This document shows, piece by piece, positions 6,181-14,252 of a stretch of DNA of 44,748 bases. The number at the start of each line of letters is the position of its first letter. Position 1 is the first letter of the stretch. The translations under genes were made by a program, and so were the position numbers. The notes under the pieces were generated by a model, which ran no database searches, was not told where the DNA came from, and was given only the letters and a program-made list of their open reading frames with translations. This stretch comes from Vicingus serpentipes (lineage in GTDB: Bacteria > Bacteroidota > Bacteroidia > Flavobacteriales_E > Vicingaceae). Where the stretch lies: positions 1 through 44,748 of the forward strand of contig JAGFIT010000024.1 of the NCBI GenBank assembly GCA_024103385.1, written 5' to 3'.

Positions 6181-8040
6181 ATGTGCGGAATTACAGGTTA
6201 TATAGCTAGCAATAAACTACCAATTGATGCAATGGTGAGTGTTTTGGAGCACCGAGGCCCGGATGCTCATGGGGTGTATGAAACGGCTATCAATCAAAAA
6301 AACATCGGTTTAGGGCATGCACGCTTGAGTATACTTGATTTATCCGAGAAAGGAAACCAACCTTTTCTCTCCACAGATGGGAAAGTTCATTTGGTATATA
6401 ACGGAGAAGTGTACAACTTTCAGGAACTCAAAGCACAGTATTTAAAAGAAGAAGAATTTGTTTCGGATACCGATACAGAGGTTATCCTTAAGCTCTACCA
6501 ACAAAAAGGTATTGCTTCTTTAGAGCTGTTAAATGGCGACTTTGCTATGGCTATTTTAGATCAAAACAACAACAAACTTTTTTTAATTAGGGATAGAGCA
6601 GGAGTAAAGCCACTTTACTATCATTTTTACAATGAACAATTGGTGTTTGGATCGGAAATTAAATCCATATTAAAAGCAGGCATTCAGCCGGAGTTGGCCA
6701 TCGAAAACTTACAGAAGTATTTTGTGTTTAAATACTCTCCCGCTAGTGAAACTTTGTTTAAGAATATTCACCGTTTACCACCAGCTCATTTTGGGGTATA
6801 TGATTTAACCAACAATTCTTTTGACTTGAAGCGATATTGGCAACCCAATACCAAGCAATATCAAAACATTAGTTATCAAGAAGCACAACAAGAAGTTAAA
6901 CGCTTATTGCAAGATGCTACTGAAAAACGTTTAATTGCAGATGTACCTGTAGGTACTTTTTTGTCAGGAGGATTGGATTCTTCCATTATTGCTTCCTTCC
7001 TAAAAGGGAATGATAACATTATGCATTATTGTGCAAGTAAAGAAGTAAAAGACCTTAAAAAAGAAGGGACAACTTCTGATTTTCAATACGCGCAGCAACT
7101 CGCTAAGGAGTGGAATTTAAACATGACGGAGATTCCTATTGGGAGTGATAATGCCAGTCTGGAGCAAATACGAAACACCATTAAATACGGGGATGATTTA
7201 ATTGCGGATGGCTCTCAAATTCCTTCTTTTTTAATTACACAACAAGCAGCAAAACAGTCGAAAGTCATATTAAGTGGTATGGGTGCTGATGAATTGTTTT
7301 TAGGTTATGCGGGTCACCAAATGACATTGTTAGACGGTTGGTTGGGAAGAATACCTTTCTCAAAAGGAATTGCCAAAGGCTTACATGGTTTGGATCAAGG
7401 AAAAGGAAAGTTGAAGGCGTTTAGAAGGTATTTGCACAAGCTGGGGAAATATTATAATTACCCTAACTATAAATACGGTTTATATACCATTGTAGGGGAT
7501 TACGAAAACGCGTTATCGGTTTTTAAAGGAGATGCGGAAAATACGACTCAATTTTTGAGCAGTTATTTCCCTGAAGGAGCTGATCCTTACGAATGTTTCA
7601 AAAAATTTGAATACGAAAACTTTCTGCAAAAAAATGTGTCGTATTTGGATAGAATGACGATGGCGAACTCGGTAGAAGGGAGGGTGCCATTTTTAGATTA
7701 TCGTATTATAGAGTTGGCACATGCGCTTCCTCGAAAGTATAAATTGAGCAATGCAGGAACTACAAAGGCGGTATTAAAGAGTGCTTTTAAAAACGACTTG
7801 CCCGATTATGTGACCAACAGAAGAAAAGCAGGTTTTGGAATGCCACTGAGAAGTATTTTTAGTTCGGAAGAAAAAATTAATGAATTATTAGATAGAGAAT
7901 TATTGAATAGTATTGATGGCTTTTCTACAGAAAGTATAGAACAACATATTCAAGCGCACCTATCAGGACGAGAAGATAATTCTGCTTTGATTTATGCTAT
8001 TATTTCTTTTCAGGAGTGGTATAAGCTGTACATTCTGTAA
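6181..8040 (+). CDS. asnB: Asparagine synthase (glutamine-hydrolysing)
   Basis: The 619-residue protein has the class II amidotransferase layout. MCGITGYIA puts the nucleophile Cys2 at the mature N-terminus and fixes the start at this ATG. The glutaminase domain covers about residues 1-200, with HRGPDAHG and YNGEVYNF. The synthetase domain carries the pyrophosphate loop SGGLDSS at 262-268. Known role: glutamine- and ATP-dependent amidation of aspartate. Copies inside polysaccharide clusters, as here, are often thought to amidate a sugar acid or act on a cluster-specific substrate (inference). It is the first gene of the + strand block to 16913. The next gene is 150 bases away, across a repeat, so a separate transcript is possible. 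Confidence 0.95.
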   Translation: MCGITGYIASNKLPIDAMVSVLEHRGPDAHGVYETAINQKNIGLGHARLSILDLSEKGNQPFLSTDGKVHLVYNGEVYNFQELKAQYLKEEEFVSDTDTEVILKLYQQKGIASLELLNGDFAMAILDQNNNKLFLIRDRAGVKPLYYHFYNEQLVFGSEIKSILKAGIQPELAIENLQKYFVFKYSPASETLFKNIHRLPPAHFGVYDLTNNSFDLKRYWQPNTKQYQNISYQEAQQEVKRLLQDATEKRLIADVPVGTFLSGGLDSSIIASFLKGNDNIMHYCASKEVKDLKKEGTTSDFQYAQQLAKEWNLNMTEIPIGSDNASLEQIRNTIKYGDDLIADGSQIPSFLITQQAAKQSKVILSGMGADELFLGYAGHQMTLLDGWLGRIPFSKGIAKGLHGLDQGKGKLKAFRRYLHKLGKYYNYPNYKYGLYTIVGDYENALSVFKGDAENTTQFLSSYFPEGADPYECFKKFEYENFLQKNVSYLDRMTMANSVEGRVPFLDYRIIELAHALPRKYKLSNAGTTKAVLKSAFKNDLPDYVTNRRKAGFGMPLRSIFSSEEKINELLDRELLNSIDGFSTESIEQHIQAHLSGREDNSALIYAIISFQEWYKLYIL

Positions 8041-8060
8041 TTATGAATGTTGAATTAATT

Positions 8061-8119
8061 CCCCTCTTGAGAGGGGATAATTTTGTCTAAATCTTTGATT
8101 TAGCAACAAAATTAGGGGT
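8061..8119. repeat. Composite palindromic repeat with a nested hairpin
   Basis: CCCCTC-TTGA-GAGGGG (8061-8076) is followed by a second palindrome, ATTTTGT...ACAAAAT, enclosing CTAAATC-TTT-GATTTAG, and then by AGGGGTGTG. The CCCCTC hairpin plus AGGGGTGT pattern recurs, in another arrangement, at 10286-10359. Such elements are common non-coding dispersed repeats in Flavobacteriales. It may also end the asnB transcript. Confidence 0.7.
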
Positions 8120-8190
8120 GTGTTTATTAAACTTCTCGGCTTTTTTAAACATTAAACTTTCTTAACTTTACCGCTTTCAACTACAAAAGA

Positions 8191-10296
8191 ATGGAACAAC
8201 TCACTCAAAATTTAAAAGACGGATACATGCAATTGTTGGAAGTGCCTTTTCCAGCTTTAGGAGAAGGACAAGTAATGGTGAGAAATCATTATTCGGTAAT
8301 TAGTGCAGGTACAGAAGGGAAGACGGTTAAAGATGCTCGATTGAGTTACATTGGTAAAGCAAAAGCACGTCAGGAGGAAGTAAAAAAAGTAATTGCTGCA
8401 GCTAAAACGCATGGGGTAATGAAAACCTACCAAATGGTGATGAATAAGTTGGAGTCACCAAACCCATTGGGATATAGTTGTGCAGGAGAAGTAATTGCTG
8501 TGGCAGATGATATCCAACATTTAAAAGTAGGCGATTTTGTAGCGTGTGGTGGTGCAACAGCTAATCATTCGGAAGTGGTGGTAGTGCCAAAAAACTTATG
8601 TGTAAAAGTAAATCAACCTGAATTAATTAAAAGTGCTGCTTTTACTACTGTTGCAGCCATTGCTATGCAAGGAATTCGTCAGGCTGAGGTGGTGTTGGGA
8701 GAGAGTTGTGTAGTGATTGGATTAGGTTTGGTTGGACAGCTAACCGTTCAGTTATTAAATGCTGCAGGAGTAAAAGCGATAGGGTTAGATATTGATGGCG
8801 CACAAGTAAAGTTGGCTAAAAAGAATGGACTACAATATGTTTACAATAGTTCTGATACGGGAATAGAAAATGTAATAGAAGATTTAACAGGTGGACATGG
8901 AGCAGATTCAGTAATTATAACAGCAGGAACATCTTCTTTAGAACCAGTAAATTTTGCAGGTAAAATTGCTCGTAAAAAAGCAAAAGTGGTGATTGTTGGT
9001 GCAGTACCAACAGGTTTCGATCGAAAAAACTACTATATCAAAGAGTTGGATTTAAGGATGTCATCTTCTTATGGACCAGGAAGGTATGACAATGATTATG
9101 AACAAAAAGGATTGGATTACCCGATAGGGTATGTGCGTTGGACAGAGAACAGAAACATGCAAGCTTACATTGATTTATTAGAAGCTGGTAAATTAAATGT
9201 AGAAGGATTAGTATCTCATGAATTTGCTTTTGATGATGCTAAAGATGCTTATCAGTTAATAGTAGATAGAACAGAACACCTTTGTGGCATTGTATTGAAA
9301 TATGATACTGCAAAAGAATTGAAAAAAGAGGTGAGCATCAATACCAAAACATACAATGCAACCGATATTAACATTGGTTTTATTGGTGCGGGTTCTTTCG
9401 CTCAAAATTTTCTATTGCCTAATTTATCAGGAAATAATTTAGTAAATGTGGCTACAGCAAGAGCAACTACTGCTCGAAATGTTGCTGATAAATTTGGTTT
9501 TGATAATTGTACAGGTGATGCGGAAGCCGTTTTAAATGATGATAACATCAATACTGTTTTTATTGCTACTCCTCATAATTTACATGCTAATTATGTAATT
9601 AAAGCATTACAAGCTAATAAAAATGTGTTTGTAGAAAAGCCATTGTGCTTAACCGTTGAAGAATTAGAAGAAATTAAAGAGGTTGAAAGTAAAAGCAAAG
9701 GACGTGTAATGGTAGGTTTTAATAGGCGTTTTGCTCCGCAAATTCAAGAGCTTAAAAAAGCACTAAACAGTAATTTACCTAAGGCCATTAATTACAGAAT
9801 TAATGCAGGAAAACTACCAGCTAATCACTGGACACAAGACCCTAAAATTGGAGGAGGAAGAATAATAGGTGAAGCTTGTCATTTTATTGATTTATGTGCT
9901 TTTGTAGCCGATTCTAAAATAACGAAAGTGGCTGCCAATGGATTGCGAGATGGAAATAACTTGCTAGACACAGTGAGTATTAGCTTAGGTTTCGAGAATG
10001 GAAGTGTAGCGAGCATCTCTTATTTTTCTAATGGTAATAAAAAATTGAATAAAGAATATTTAGAGGTTTTTAGTGGGGAACAAACCATTATTATTGATGA
10101 TTACAAAACAATGGAAATTATAGGAAAAGGAAAGAAAAGTGGTGGGCAAGATAAAGGACATGCTGCTGAAGTGAAATTGTTTTTAGAAGCGATTAAATCA
10201 GGAAAAGAATTGCCAATTTCATTTGAGGAATGCTATAATTCTACAAAAGCAACTTTTGAGGTGTTAGAGCAGATAAAAGGAAAAGTCTCCCTTTGA
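8191..10296 (+). CDS. Bi-domain oxidoreductase (zinc-type alcohol dehydrogenase-like + Gfo/Idh/MocA)
   Basis: This is a fusion of 701 residues. Residues about 1-345 are an MDR alcohol-dehydrogenase-like domain with a Rossmann motif VIGLGLVGQL. The usual catalytic zinc ligands are absent (ISAGTEGK and GYSCAGEV stand where Cys and His-Glu normally are), so zinc-independent chemistry is likely. Residues about 375-700 are a Gfo/Idh/MocA domain with NIGFIGAGSFAQ, the EKPLCLT motif and GGGRIIGEACHFIDL. Bi-domain proteins of this kind are found in O-antigen and capsule clusters next to heparinase-like or toroid proteins and are presumed to oxidise or reduce a nucleotide-linked sugar. The last codons and the TGA lie inside a palindromic repeat (10286-10303), so the C-terminus may have been reshaped by that repeat. 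The next gene follows after 79 bases. Confidence 0.9.
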   Translation: MEQLTQNLKDGYMQLLEVPFPALGEGQVMVRNHYSVISAGTEGKTVKDARLSYIGKAKARQEEVKKVIAAAKTHGVMKTYQMVMNKLESPNPLGYSCAGEVIAVADDIQHLKVGDFVACGGATANHSEVVVVPKNLCVKVNQPELIKSAAFTTVAAIAMQGIRQAEVVLGESCVVIGLGLVGQLTVQLLNAAGVKAIGLDIDGAQVKLAKKNGLQYVYNSSDTGIENVIEDLTGGHGADSVIITAGTSSLEPVNFAGKIARKKAKVVIVGAVPTGFDRKNYYIKELDLRMSSSYGPGRYDNDYEQKGLDYPIGYVRWTENRNMQAYIDLLEAGKLNVEGLVSHEFAFDDAKDAYQLIVDRTEHLCGIVLKYDTAKELKKEVSINTKTYNATDINIGFIGAGSFAQNFLLPNLSGNNLVNVATARATTARNVADKFGFDNCTGDAEAVLNDDNINTVFIATPHNLHANYVIKALQANKNVFVEKPLCLTVEELEEIKEVESKSKGRVMVGFNRRFAPQIQELKKALNSNLPKAINYRINAGKLPANHWTQDPKIGGGRIIGEACHFIDLCAFVADSKITKVAANGLRDGNNLLDTVSISLGFENGSVASISYFSNGNKKLNKEYLEVFSGEQTIIIDDYKTMEIIGKGKKSGGQDKGHAAEVKLFLEAIKSGKELPISFEECYNSTKATFEVLEQIKGKVSL

Positions 10297-10359
10297 AGGG
10301 AGATTTAGAGGGATGTTTTATTTGAATCGCAACACCCCTGTAAGTCCCCTCAAGGGGAC
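10286..10359. repeat. Inverted pair of palindromic repeats overlapping a stop codon
   Basis: TCTCCCTT-TG-AAGGGAGA (10286-10303) leads into AGAGGGATGTT. A mirrored half follows: AACACCCCT, then GTCCCCT-CA-AGGGGAC (10344-10359). The two halves face each other, as in tail-to-tail pairs of one repeat family. The TGA stop of the oxidoreductase gene (10294-10296) is in the first hairpin. It is related to the repeat at 8061-8119. Confidence 0.75.
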
Positions 10360-10375
10360 ATAAAAAGAGAAACAA

Positions 10376-11536
10376 TTGAAAACTAAAACGGCATTAAATA
10401 AACTTCAAGCCCATATTGAGTCCGAAAATTTTAAGGGGTATGACCCTTATGATACGCTCAACTCTCCAATTCCGTTCCATTGGTTAGGTAAATGGGGCCC
10501 AGTATTAGCCATTCAATTTCAAAAAAGAAACCCTTTTAATATTAGAGGATTGTTAGGGATAAAAAAAGCTTATAACCCAAAAGCGATGGGGCTTTTTCTA
10601 CATGCTTATTCCTTATCGTATCAAGAAAAAAAGAGTGAAGAAGTGCTAAAGAAAATTGAGTTTTTCTTTGAATGGTTATTGGAAAATAGAACCAAAGGGT
10701 ACGAAGAATACTGTTGGGGTTACAATTTTGATTGGGCAAGTCCGGTTAAGTTTTTAGAAAAACATTCTCCTACAATTGTGGTGAGTGGATTTATTGCAAA
10801 AGGCATTTTTGAATATTACCAAGTAACTCAAAATCCAAAAGCCTTGGAGGTATTAAAAAGTATAGGAGAGTTTGCAAAAAATCGCTTAGCATGGACTAAA
10901 ACTGAGAAAGGGTATTGTGTGAGTTATAGTACAAAAGCAACGGATTGTTGTTACAATGCGAGCATGTTGGGAGCAGAATTGTATGCTCGTCTGTACTTTA
11001 TTACGAAAGAAGAAAAATATAAAGAGTTAGCTGAAAAAATGACTGATTTTGTAGTCGCTTATCAGTACGAAGATGGGCATTGGAGTTATAGTGTAGATCC
11101 AAAAACAGGAAAAGAAAGAGTCCAAATCGATTTTCACCAAGGGTATGTACTAGATTCGATTCATTATGTAATGAAATACTGTGGAAAGAAAGAGGTTTAT
11201 AGTGAAGCGTTAAAGAAAGGAGTCGCTTATTATTTTAAAAAACAATTCAAGGAAAATGGGCAAGCTATTTTTAGAGTACCAACTGAGTATCCTGTAGAAA
11301 TCCATAATCAATCTCAAGGAATTATCACTTTAACTAGATTAGCTTATTTATCAGATGAATATGCATTTTTTGCAAGCAAAATTGCTGATTGGACAATAGA
11401 AAACATGCAAGATGAAACAGGGTATTTCTATTATAAAAAATATCCATTTTATACCATTAAAACACCTTTTATGCGCTGGTCCAATGGATGGATGTTCTTG
11501 GCATTAACTCAATTGAAAAATGCTAAAAATGGCTAG
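10376..11536 (+). CDS. Alpha/alpha-toroid (six-hairpin glycosidase-like) protein of the polysaccharide cluster
   Basis: The 386-residue protein has aromatic- and glycine-rich repeats typical of an alpha/alpha barrel (YCWGYNFDWASPVKF, YNASMLGAELYARLYF, ITLTRLAYLSD, RWSNGWMFLAL). Homologues next to bi-domain oxidoreductases are often labelled delta-aminolevulinate dehydratase, which I regard as a misnomer. The fold suggests carbohydrate binding or processing; the reaction is unknown. There is no signal peptide, so it should be cytoplasmic. The start is TTG (10376): an in-frame stop lies 15 bases upstream, and the next Met is about residue 67, inside conserved sequence. It overlaps the next gene by 17 bases, indicating an operon. 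Confidence 0.75.
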   Translation: MKTKTALNKLQAHIESENFKGYDPYDTLNSPIPFHWLGKWGPVLAIQFQKRNPFNIRGLLGIKKAYNPKAMGLFLHAYSLSYQEKKSEEVLKKIEFFFEWLLENRTKGYEEYCWGYNFDWASPVKFLEKHSPTIVVSGFIAKGIFEYYQVTQNPKALEVLKSIGEFAKNRLAWTKTEKGYCVSYSTKATDCCYNASMLGAELYARLYFITKEEKYKELAEKMTDFVVAYQYEDGHWSYSVDPKTGKERVQIDFHQGYVLDSIHYVMKYCGKKEVYSEALKKGVAYYFKKQFKENGQAIFRVPTEYPVEIHNQSQGIITLTRLAYLSDEYAFFASKIADWTIENMQDETGYFYYKKYPFYTIKTPFMRWSNGWMFLALTQLKNAKNG

Positions 11537-12290
11537 AGACTTCACATTACATAAATACGAGCAATTTTTAAAGTCTGCCATAGCTCAAGATTATCAGTTA
11601 GTTTCGTACCAAGATTATTTAGAGAATGATTATAAGAAGGTTTTTATTCTTCGTCATGATGTGGATAAAAGACCTCAAAATTCATTAAAAACAGCTCAGT
11701 TGCAACATCAATTAGGAGTTAAAGGGACTTATTATTTTAGGGCAGTTTCGGAAAGTTTTGATGAAATAATTATCCAAAAAATTGTTGATTTGGGACATGA
11801 AATAGGCTATCATTATGAAGATTTAACCATTTGTAAAGGCAATTATGAGAATGCTATTCAGCATTTTGAAAAATGGTTAGCTAAACTGAGAAAATTTTAT
11901 CCAGTAAAAACAATTTGTATGCACGGAAGTCCTTTGTCAAAATGGGATAATAAATTGTTGTGGGATAAATACAATTATCGGGATTATAATATAGTAGCAG
12001 AGCCGTATTTTGATATTGATTTTAATAAAGTTTTTTATATTACGGATACCGGTAGAAAGTGGGATGGAAATAAAGTAAGTGTGAGGGATAAAGTAAGTTC
12101 TAGTTTTGATTTGTCTTTTCATTCAACGGATGAATTGATTAAAGCTTTTGAAAACAATCAAATGCCTCATTACATCATGCAAAATATTCATCCTCAGCGG
12201 TGGACAAACAACACCATTGAATGGTGGAAAGAATTGTTAGTACAACGCACTAAAAACGTTATAAAAAAAGCCATCTTTGTAAAATCGTGA
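11520..12290 (+). CDS. NodB-like polysaccharide deacetylase-related protein
   Basis: The protein is 256 residues. FILRHDVDKRP near residue 45 provides the Asp pair of NodB-type metal sites, followed by TYYFRAVSE, GHEIGYHYEDL and CMHGSPLSKWD, which fit the remaining motifs of this (alpha/beta)7 deacetylase fold. Known members remove N-acetyl groups from sugars; here the substrate is presumably the cluster's own amino sugar (inference). The start ATG at 11520 lies inside the end of the previous gene. A second in-frame ATG at 11529 is equally possible. The stop overlaps the GTG of the next gene (GTGA), implying translational coupling. Confidence 0.8.
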   Translation: MLKMARDFTLHKYEQFLKSAIAQDYQLVSYQDYLENDYKKVFILRHDVDKRPQNSLKTAQLQHQLGVKGTYYFRAVSESFDEIIIQKIVDLGHEIGYHYEDLTICKGNYENAIQHFEKWLAKLRKFYPVKTICMHGSPLSKWDNKLLWDKYNYRDYNIVAEPYFDIDFNKVFYITDTGRKWDGNKVSVRDKVSSSFDLSFHSTDELIKAFENNQMPHYIMQNIHPQRWTNNTIEWWKELLVQRTKNVIKKAIFVKS

Positions 12291-13120
12291 AGAAGTTAAA
12301 CGTTTTTATTATATCACAAGAAGAGCCCTTTTACATTCCAAAAGTAATACGGTATTTGGTAGAGCATCAAAATGAAAATTTTCAAATTGTAGGAGCTACT
12401 CGCTTGCAGCCTTATCGTAAAAATAAAACGATGAAAGATTGGTTGTTGGAACGTACTCAAATATATACTTATTGGGAGCTGTTTATTACTACGTGCTTTT
12501 TTATTTATTGTAAAGTCTGGTACAAACTATTATCAAAAATAGGAGTGTATAATCCTTTTTTTGTACAAGCGGTATATCAAAAAAATGCGATACAAGAGTT
12601 GACTATACAGGATATTAATTCAAAAGAATATTTAGATGAATTGAAAAAGCTGAATATCGATATTATTTTGTCTATTTCTCCACCTCAATTGTTTGAAAAA
12701 GATTTACTGGAGCTACCTAACGTAGCTTGTTTAAATGCACACGGTACATTGTTGCCAAGGCATAGGGGTGTGTTTGGTAGTTGGTGGATGTTATTTGAGG
12801 GAGATAAGGAGGTGGGGACTACAATTCATACCATGATAGATAAATTAGATGCAGGCGAGATAGTATGGCAAAAGGAAATACCTATGCCACATAAAGCCAC
12901 ACAGTATAGTATTGCATATTATACAAAAAAAATAATGGCCGAAGGATTGGTAGATACACTGAATAAATATGCTAAGCATGAAGTAAAAATGCTATCATCT
13001 CCATATCAAGAAAGCTACCATAAAGCTCCATCAAAAGAGCAGGGAAAAGCCTTTCATAAAAAGGGGTTAAGAGTGGTAAAGTGGAGTAATGCTAAGCTTA
13101 CGCTATCAAAAAGTTTTTAA
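12287..13120 (+). CDS. Formyltransferase family protein (GART/Fmt fold)
   Basis: The 277-residue protein carries the core of the formyl-transferase N-terminal domain: LPNVACLNAHGTLLPRHRG (the N-x-H-xx-LLP-x-x-RG motif, residues about 145-163), FGSWWMLFEGDKEVGTTIH and DKLDAGEIVWQ with the catalytic Asp. Family role: transfer of a formyl group from 10-formyltetrahydrofolate to an amine. In polysaccharide clusters such enzymes formylate amino sugars on nucleotide carriers, and this one lies directly after a deacetylase that could expose the amine (inference). The start is GTG, overlapping the preceding stop by four bases. The methionyl-tRNA formyltransferase C-terminal domain is missing, which argues against Fmt itself. 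Confidence 0.85.
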   Translation: MKKLNVFIISQEEPFYIPKVIRYLVEHQNENFQIVGATRLQPYRKNKTMKDWLLERTQIYTYWELFITTCFFIYCKVWYKLLSKIGVYNPFFVQAVYQKNAIQELTIQDINSKEYLDELKKLNIDIILSISPPQLFEKDLLELPNVACLNAHGTLLPRHRGVFGSWWMLFEGDKEVGTTIHTMIDKLDAGEIVWQKEIPMPHKATQYSIAYYTKKIMAEGLVDTLNKYAKHEVKMLSSPYQESYHKAPSKEQGKAFHKKGLRVVKWSNAKLTLSKSF

Positions 13121-13190
13121 ATAACATTGGTTAATTACTTTTTCACTGTTTTCGGGCTCTATTGCTTAATTTTTGTACTATTGTTCGAGA

Positions 13191-14252
13191 ATGAAACAGG
13201 CATCAGAAACATTTCTATTTTATTTAGGGCACCCAGCTCATTATCATAATGTTTCGGTGGTTATTCAACAGCTTTCGGAAAAAGGATATAAGGTTGTTTT
13301 GGTGGCCAGAGGAAAAGATGTGTTGTTTGATTTACTGAAAGATTTATCCTATGAAATTATTTATTTAAACCCCAAAAAAGGGACAGGGAAATTATCTTTA
13401 ATAGCTACTGTTATTAAAAGAGAGTTTGTACTTTTTAAGCTGGCGCTGAAGTATCAGCCTAAGATGATGATAGGTACAGATATCGTAATTACTCATGTAG
13501 GAAAATGGTTAGGAATTCCTTCGGTAATTTTAAATGAAGATGATGCAAAGGAAGTCCCTTTTTTAGCAAAGTTGGGGTTTAAATATGCTTCAGCAGTTTT
13601 TTCGCCCAACTGTTGTGATATATCTCCTTATAATTCAAAGAAAGTAGGATACAAGGGATATCATGAATTGGCTTATTTACATCCCAATTATTTTACTCCA
13701 GACAAAGAAAAGATTAAAGACTTAATTAGTGAAGGAGAAGCTTATTTTATTTTACGATTTGCAGAACTTACCGCTCATCATGATGAGGGTAAAAAAGGCA
13801 TTACAAATGATGTAGCAATGCAGTTAATCGAGAAGTTAAGTCCGTTTGGTCGAGTTTATATCAGTTCAGAGCGAAAATTAGAAACGCAATTAGAACGGTA
13901 CCGTATAAAAATCAACCCTAAAAACATCCATCACGCAATTTATTACGCTCAAATCTATATAGGGGATAGTCAAACCATGGCAGCCGAAGCAGCTGTTTTA
14001 GGAACTCCATCTATACGATTTAATGATTTTGTAGGAAAATTGGGTTATTTAGAAGAATTGGAACACAAATATCAATTGACTTATGGGATACCTACCCAGA
14101 ATTCAACGAAGTTATTAGAAAAGGTAGATGAATTGCTAGGAGATTCGAATTTATCAGCAACATTTAAAAAGCGTAGAGAAAAAATGCTGGAGGAATGTGA
14201 TGATGTGACAAAGTTGTGGGTGAATTATTTTATAGCCAATAAAAAGAAATGA
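13191..14252 (+). CDS. DUF354 family, glycosyltransferase-like (GT-B) protein
   Basis: The product is 353 residues from the ATG at 13191; an in-frame TTG at 13173 would add six residues (MYYCSR) that do not look conserved. FYLGHPAHYHNVSVVIQQL is the typical DUF354 start, a Rossmann-like first half of a GT-B fold. MMIGTDIVITHVGKWLGIPSV and IGDSQTMAAEAAVLGTPSI (residues about 260-280) resemble the nucleotide-sugar-binding glycine/glutamate motif of GT-B enzymes. Function is inferred as sugar transfer or nucleotide-sugar handling in the surface-polysaccharide pathway. Its stop overlaps the ATG of the sugar transferase gene (ATGA), so the two are translationally coupled. Confidence 0.8.
   Translation: MKQASETFLFYLGHPAHYHNVSVVIQQLSEKGYKVVLVARGKDVLFDLLKDLSYEIIYLNPKKGTGKLSLIATVIKREFVLFKLALKYQPKMMIGTDIVITHVGKWLGIPSVILNEDDAKEVPFLAKLGFKYASAVFSPNCCDISPYNSKKVGYKGYHELAYLHPNYFTPDKEKIKDLISEGEAYFILRFAELTAHHDEGKKGITNDVAMQLIEKLSPFGRVYISSERKLETQLERYRIKINPKNIHHAIYYAQIYIGDSQTMAAEAAVLGTPSIRFNDFVGKLGYLEELEHKYQLTYGIPTQNSTKLLEKVDELLGDSNLSATFKKRREKMLEECDDVTKLWVNYFIANKKK

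Noticed and set aside
10376..11536. Delta-aminolevulinate dehydratase
   Set aside because: The sequence has none of the zinc or Schiff-base lysine motifs of HemB and looks like an alpha/alpha toroid; the label is a propagated misnomer.
13173..13190. TTG start adding MYYCSR to the DUF354 protein
   Set aside because: The ATG at 13191 gives the usual family N-terminus, and the added residues look unconserved.
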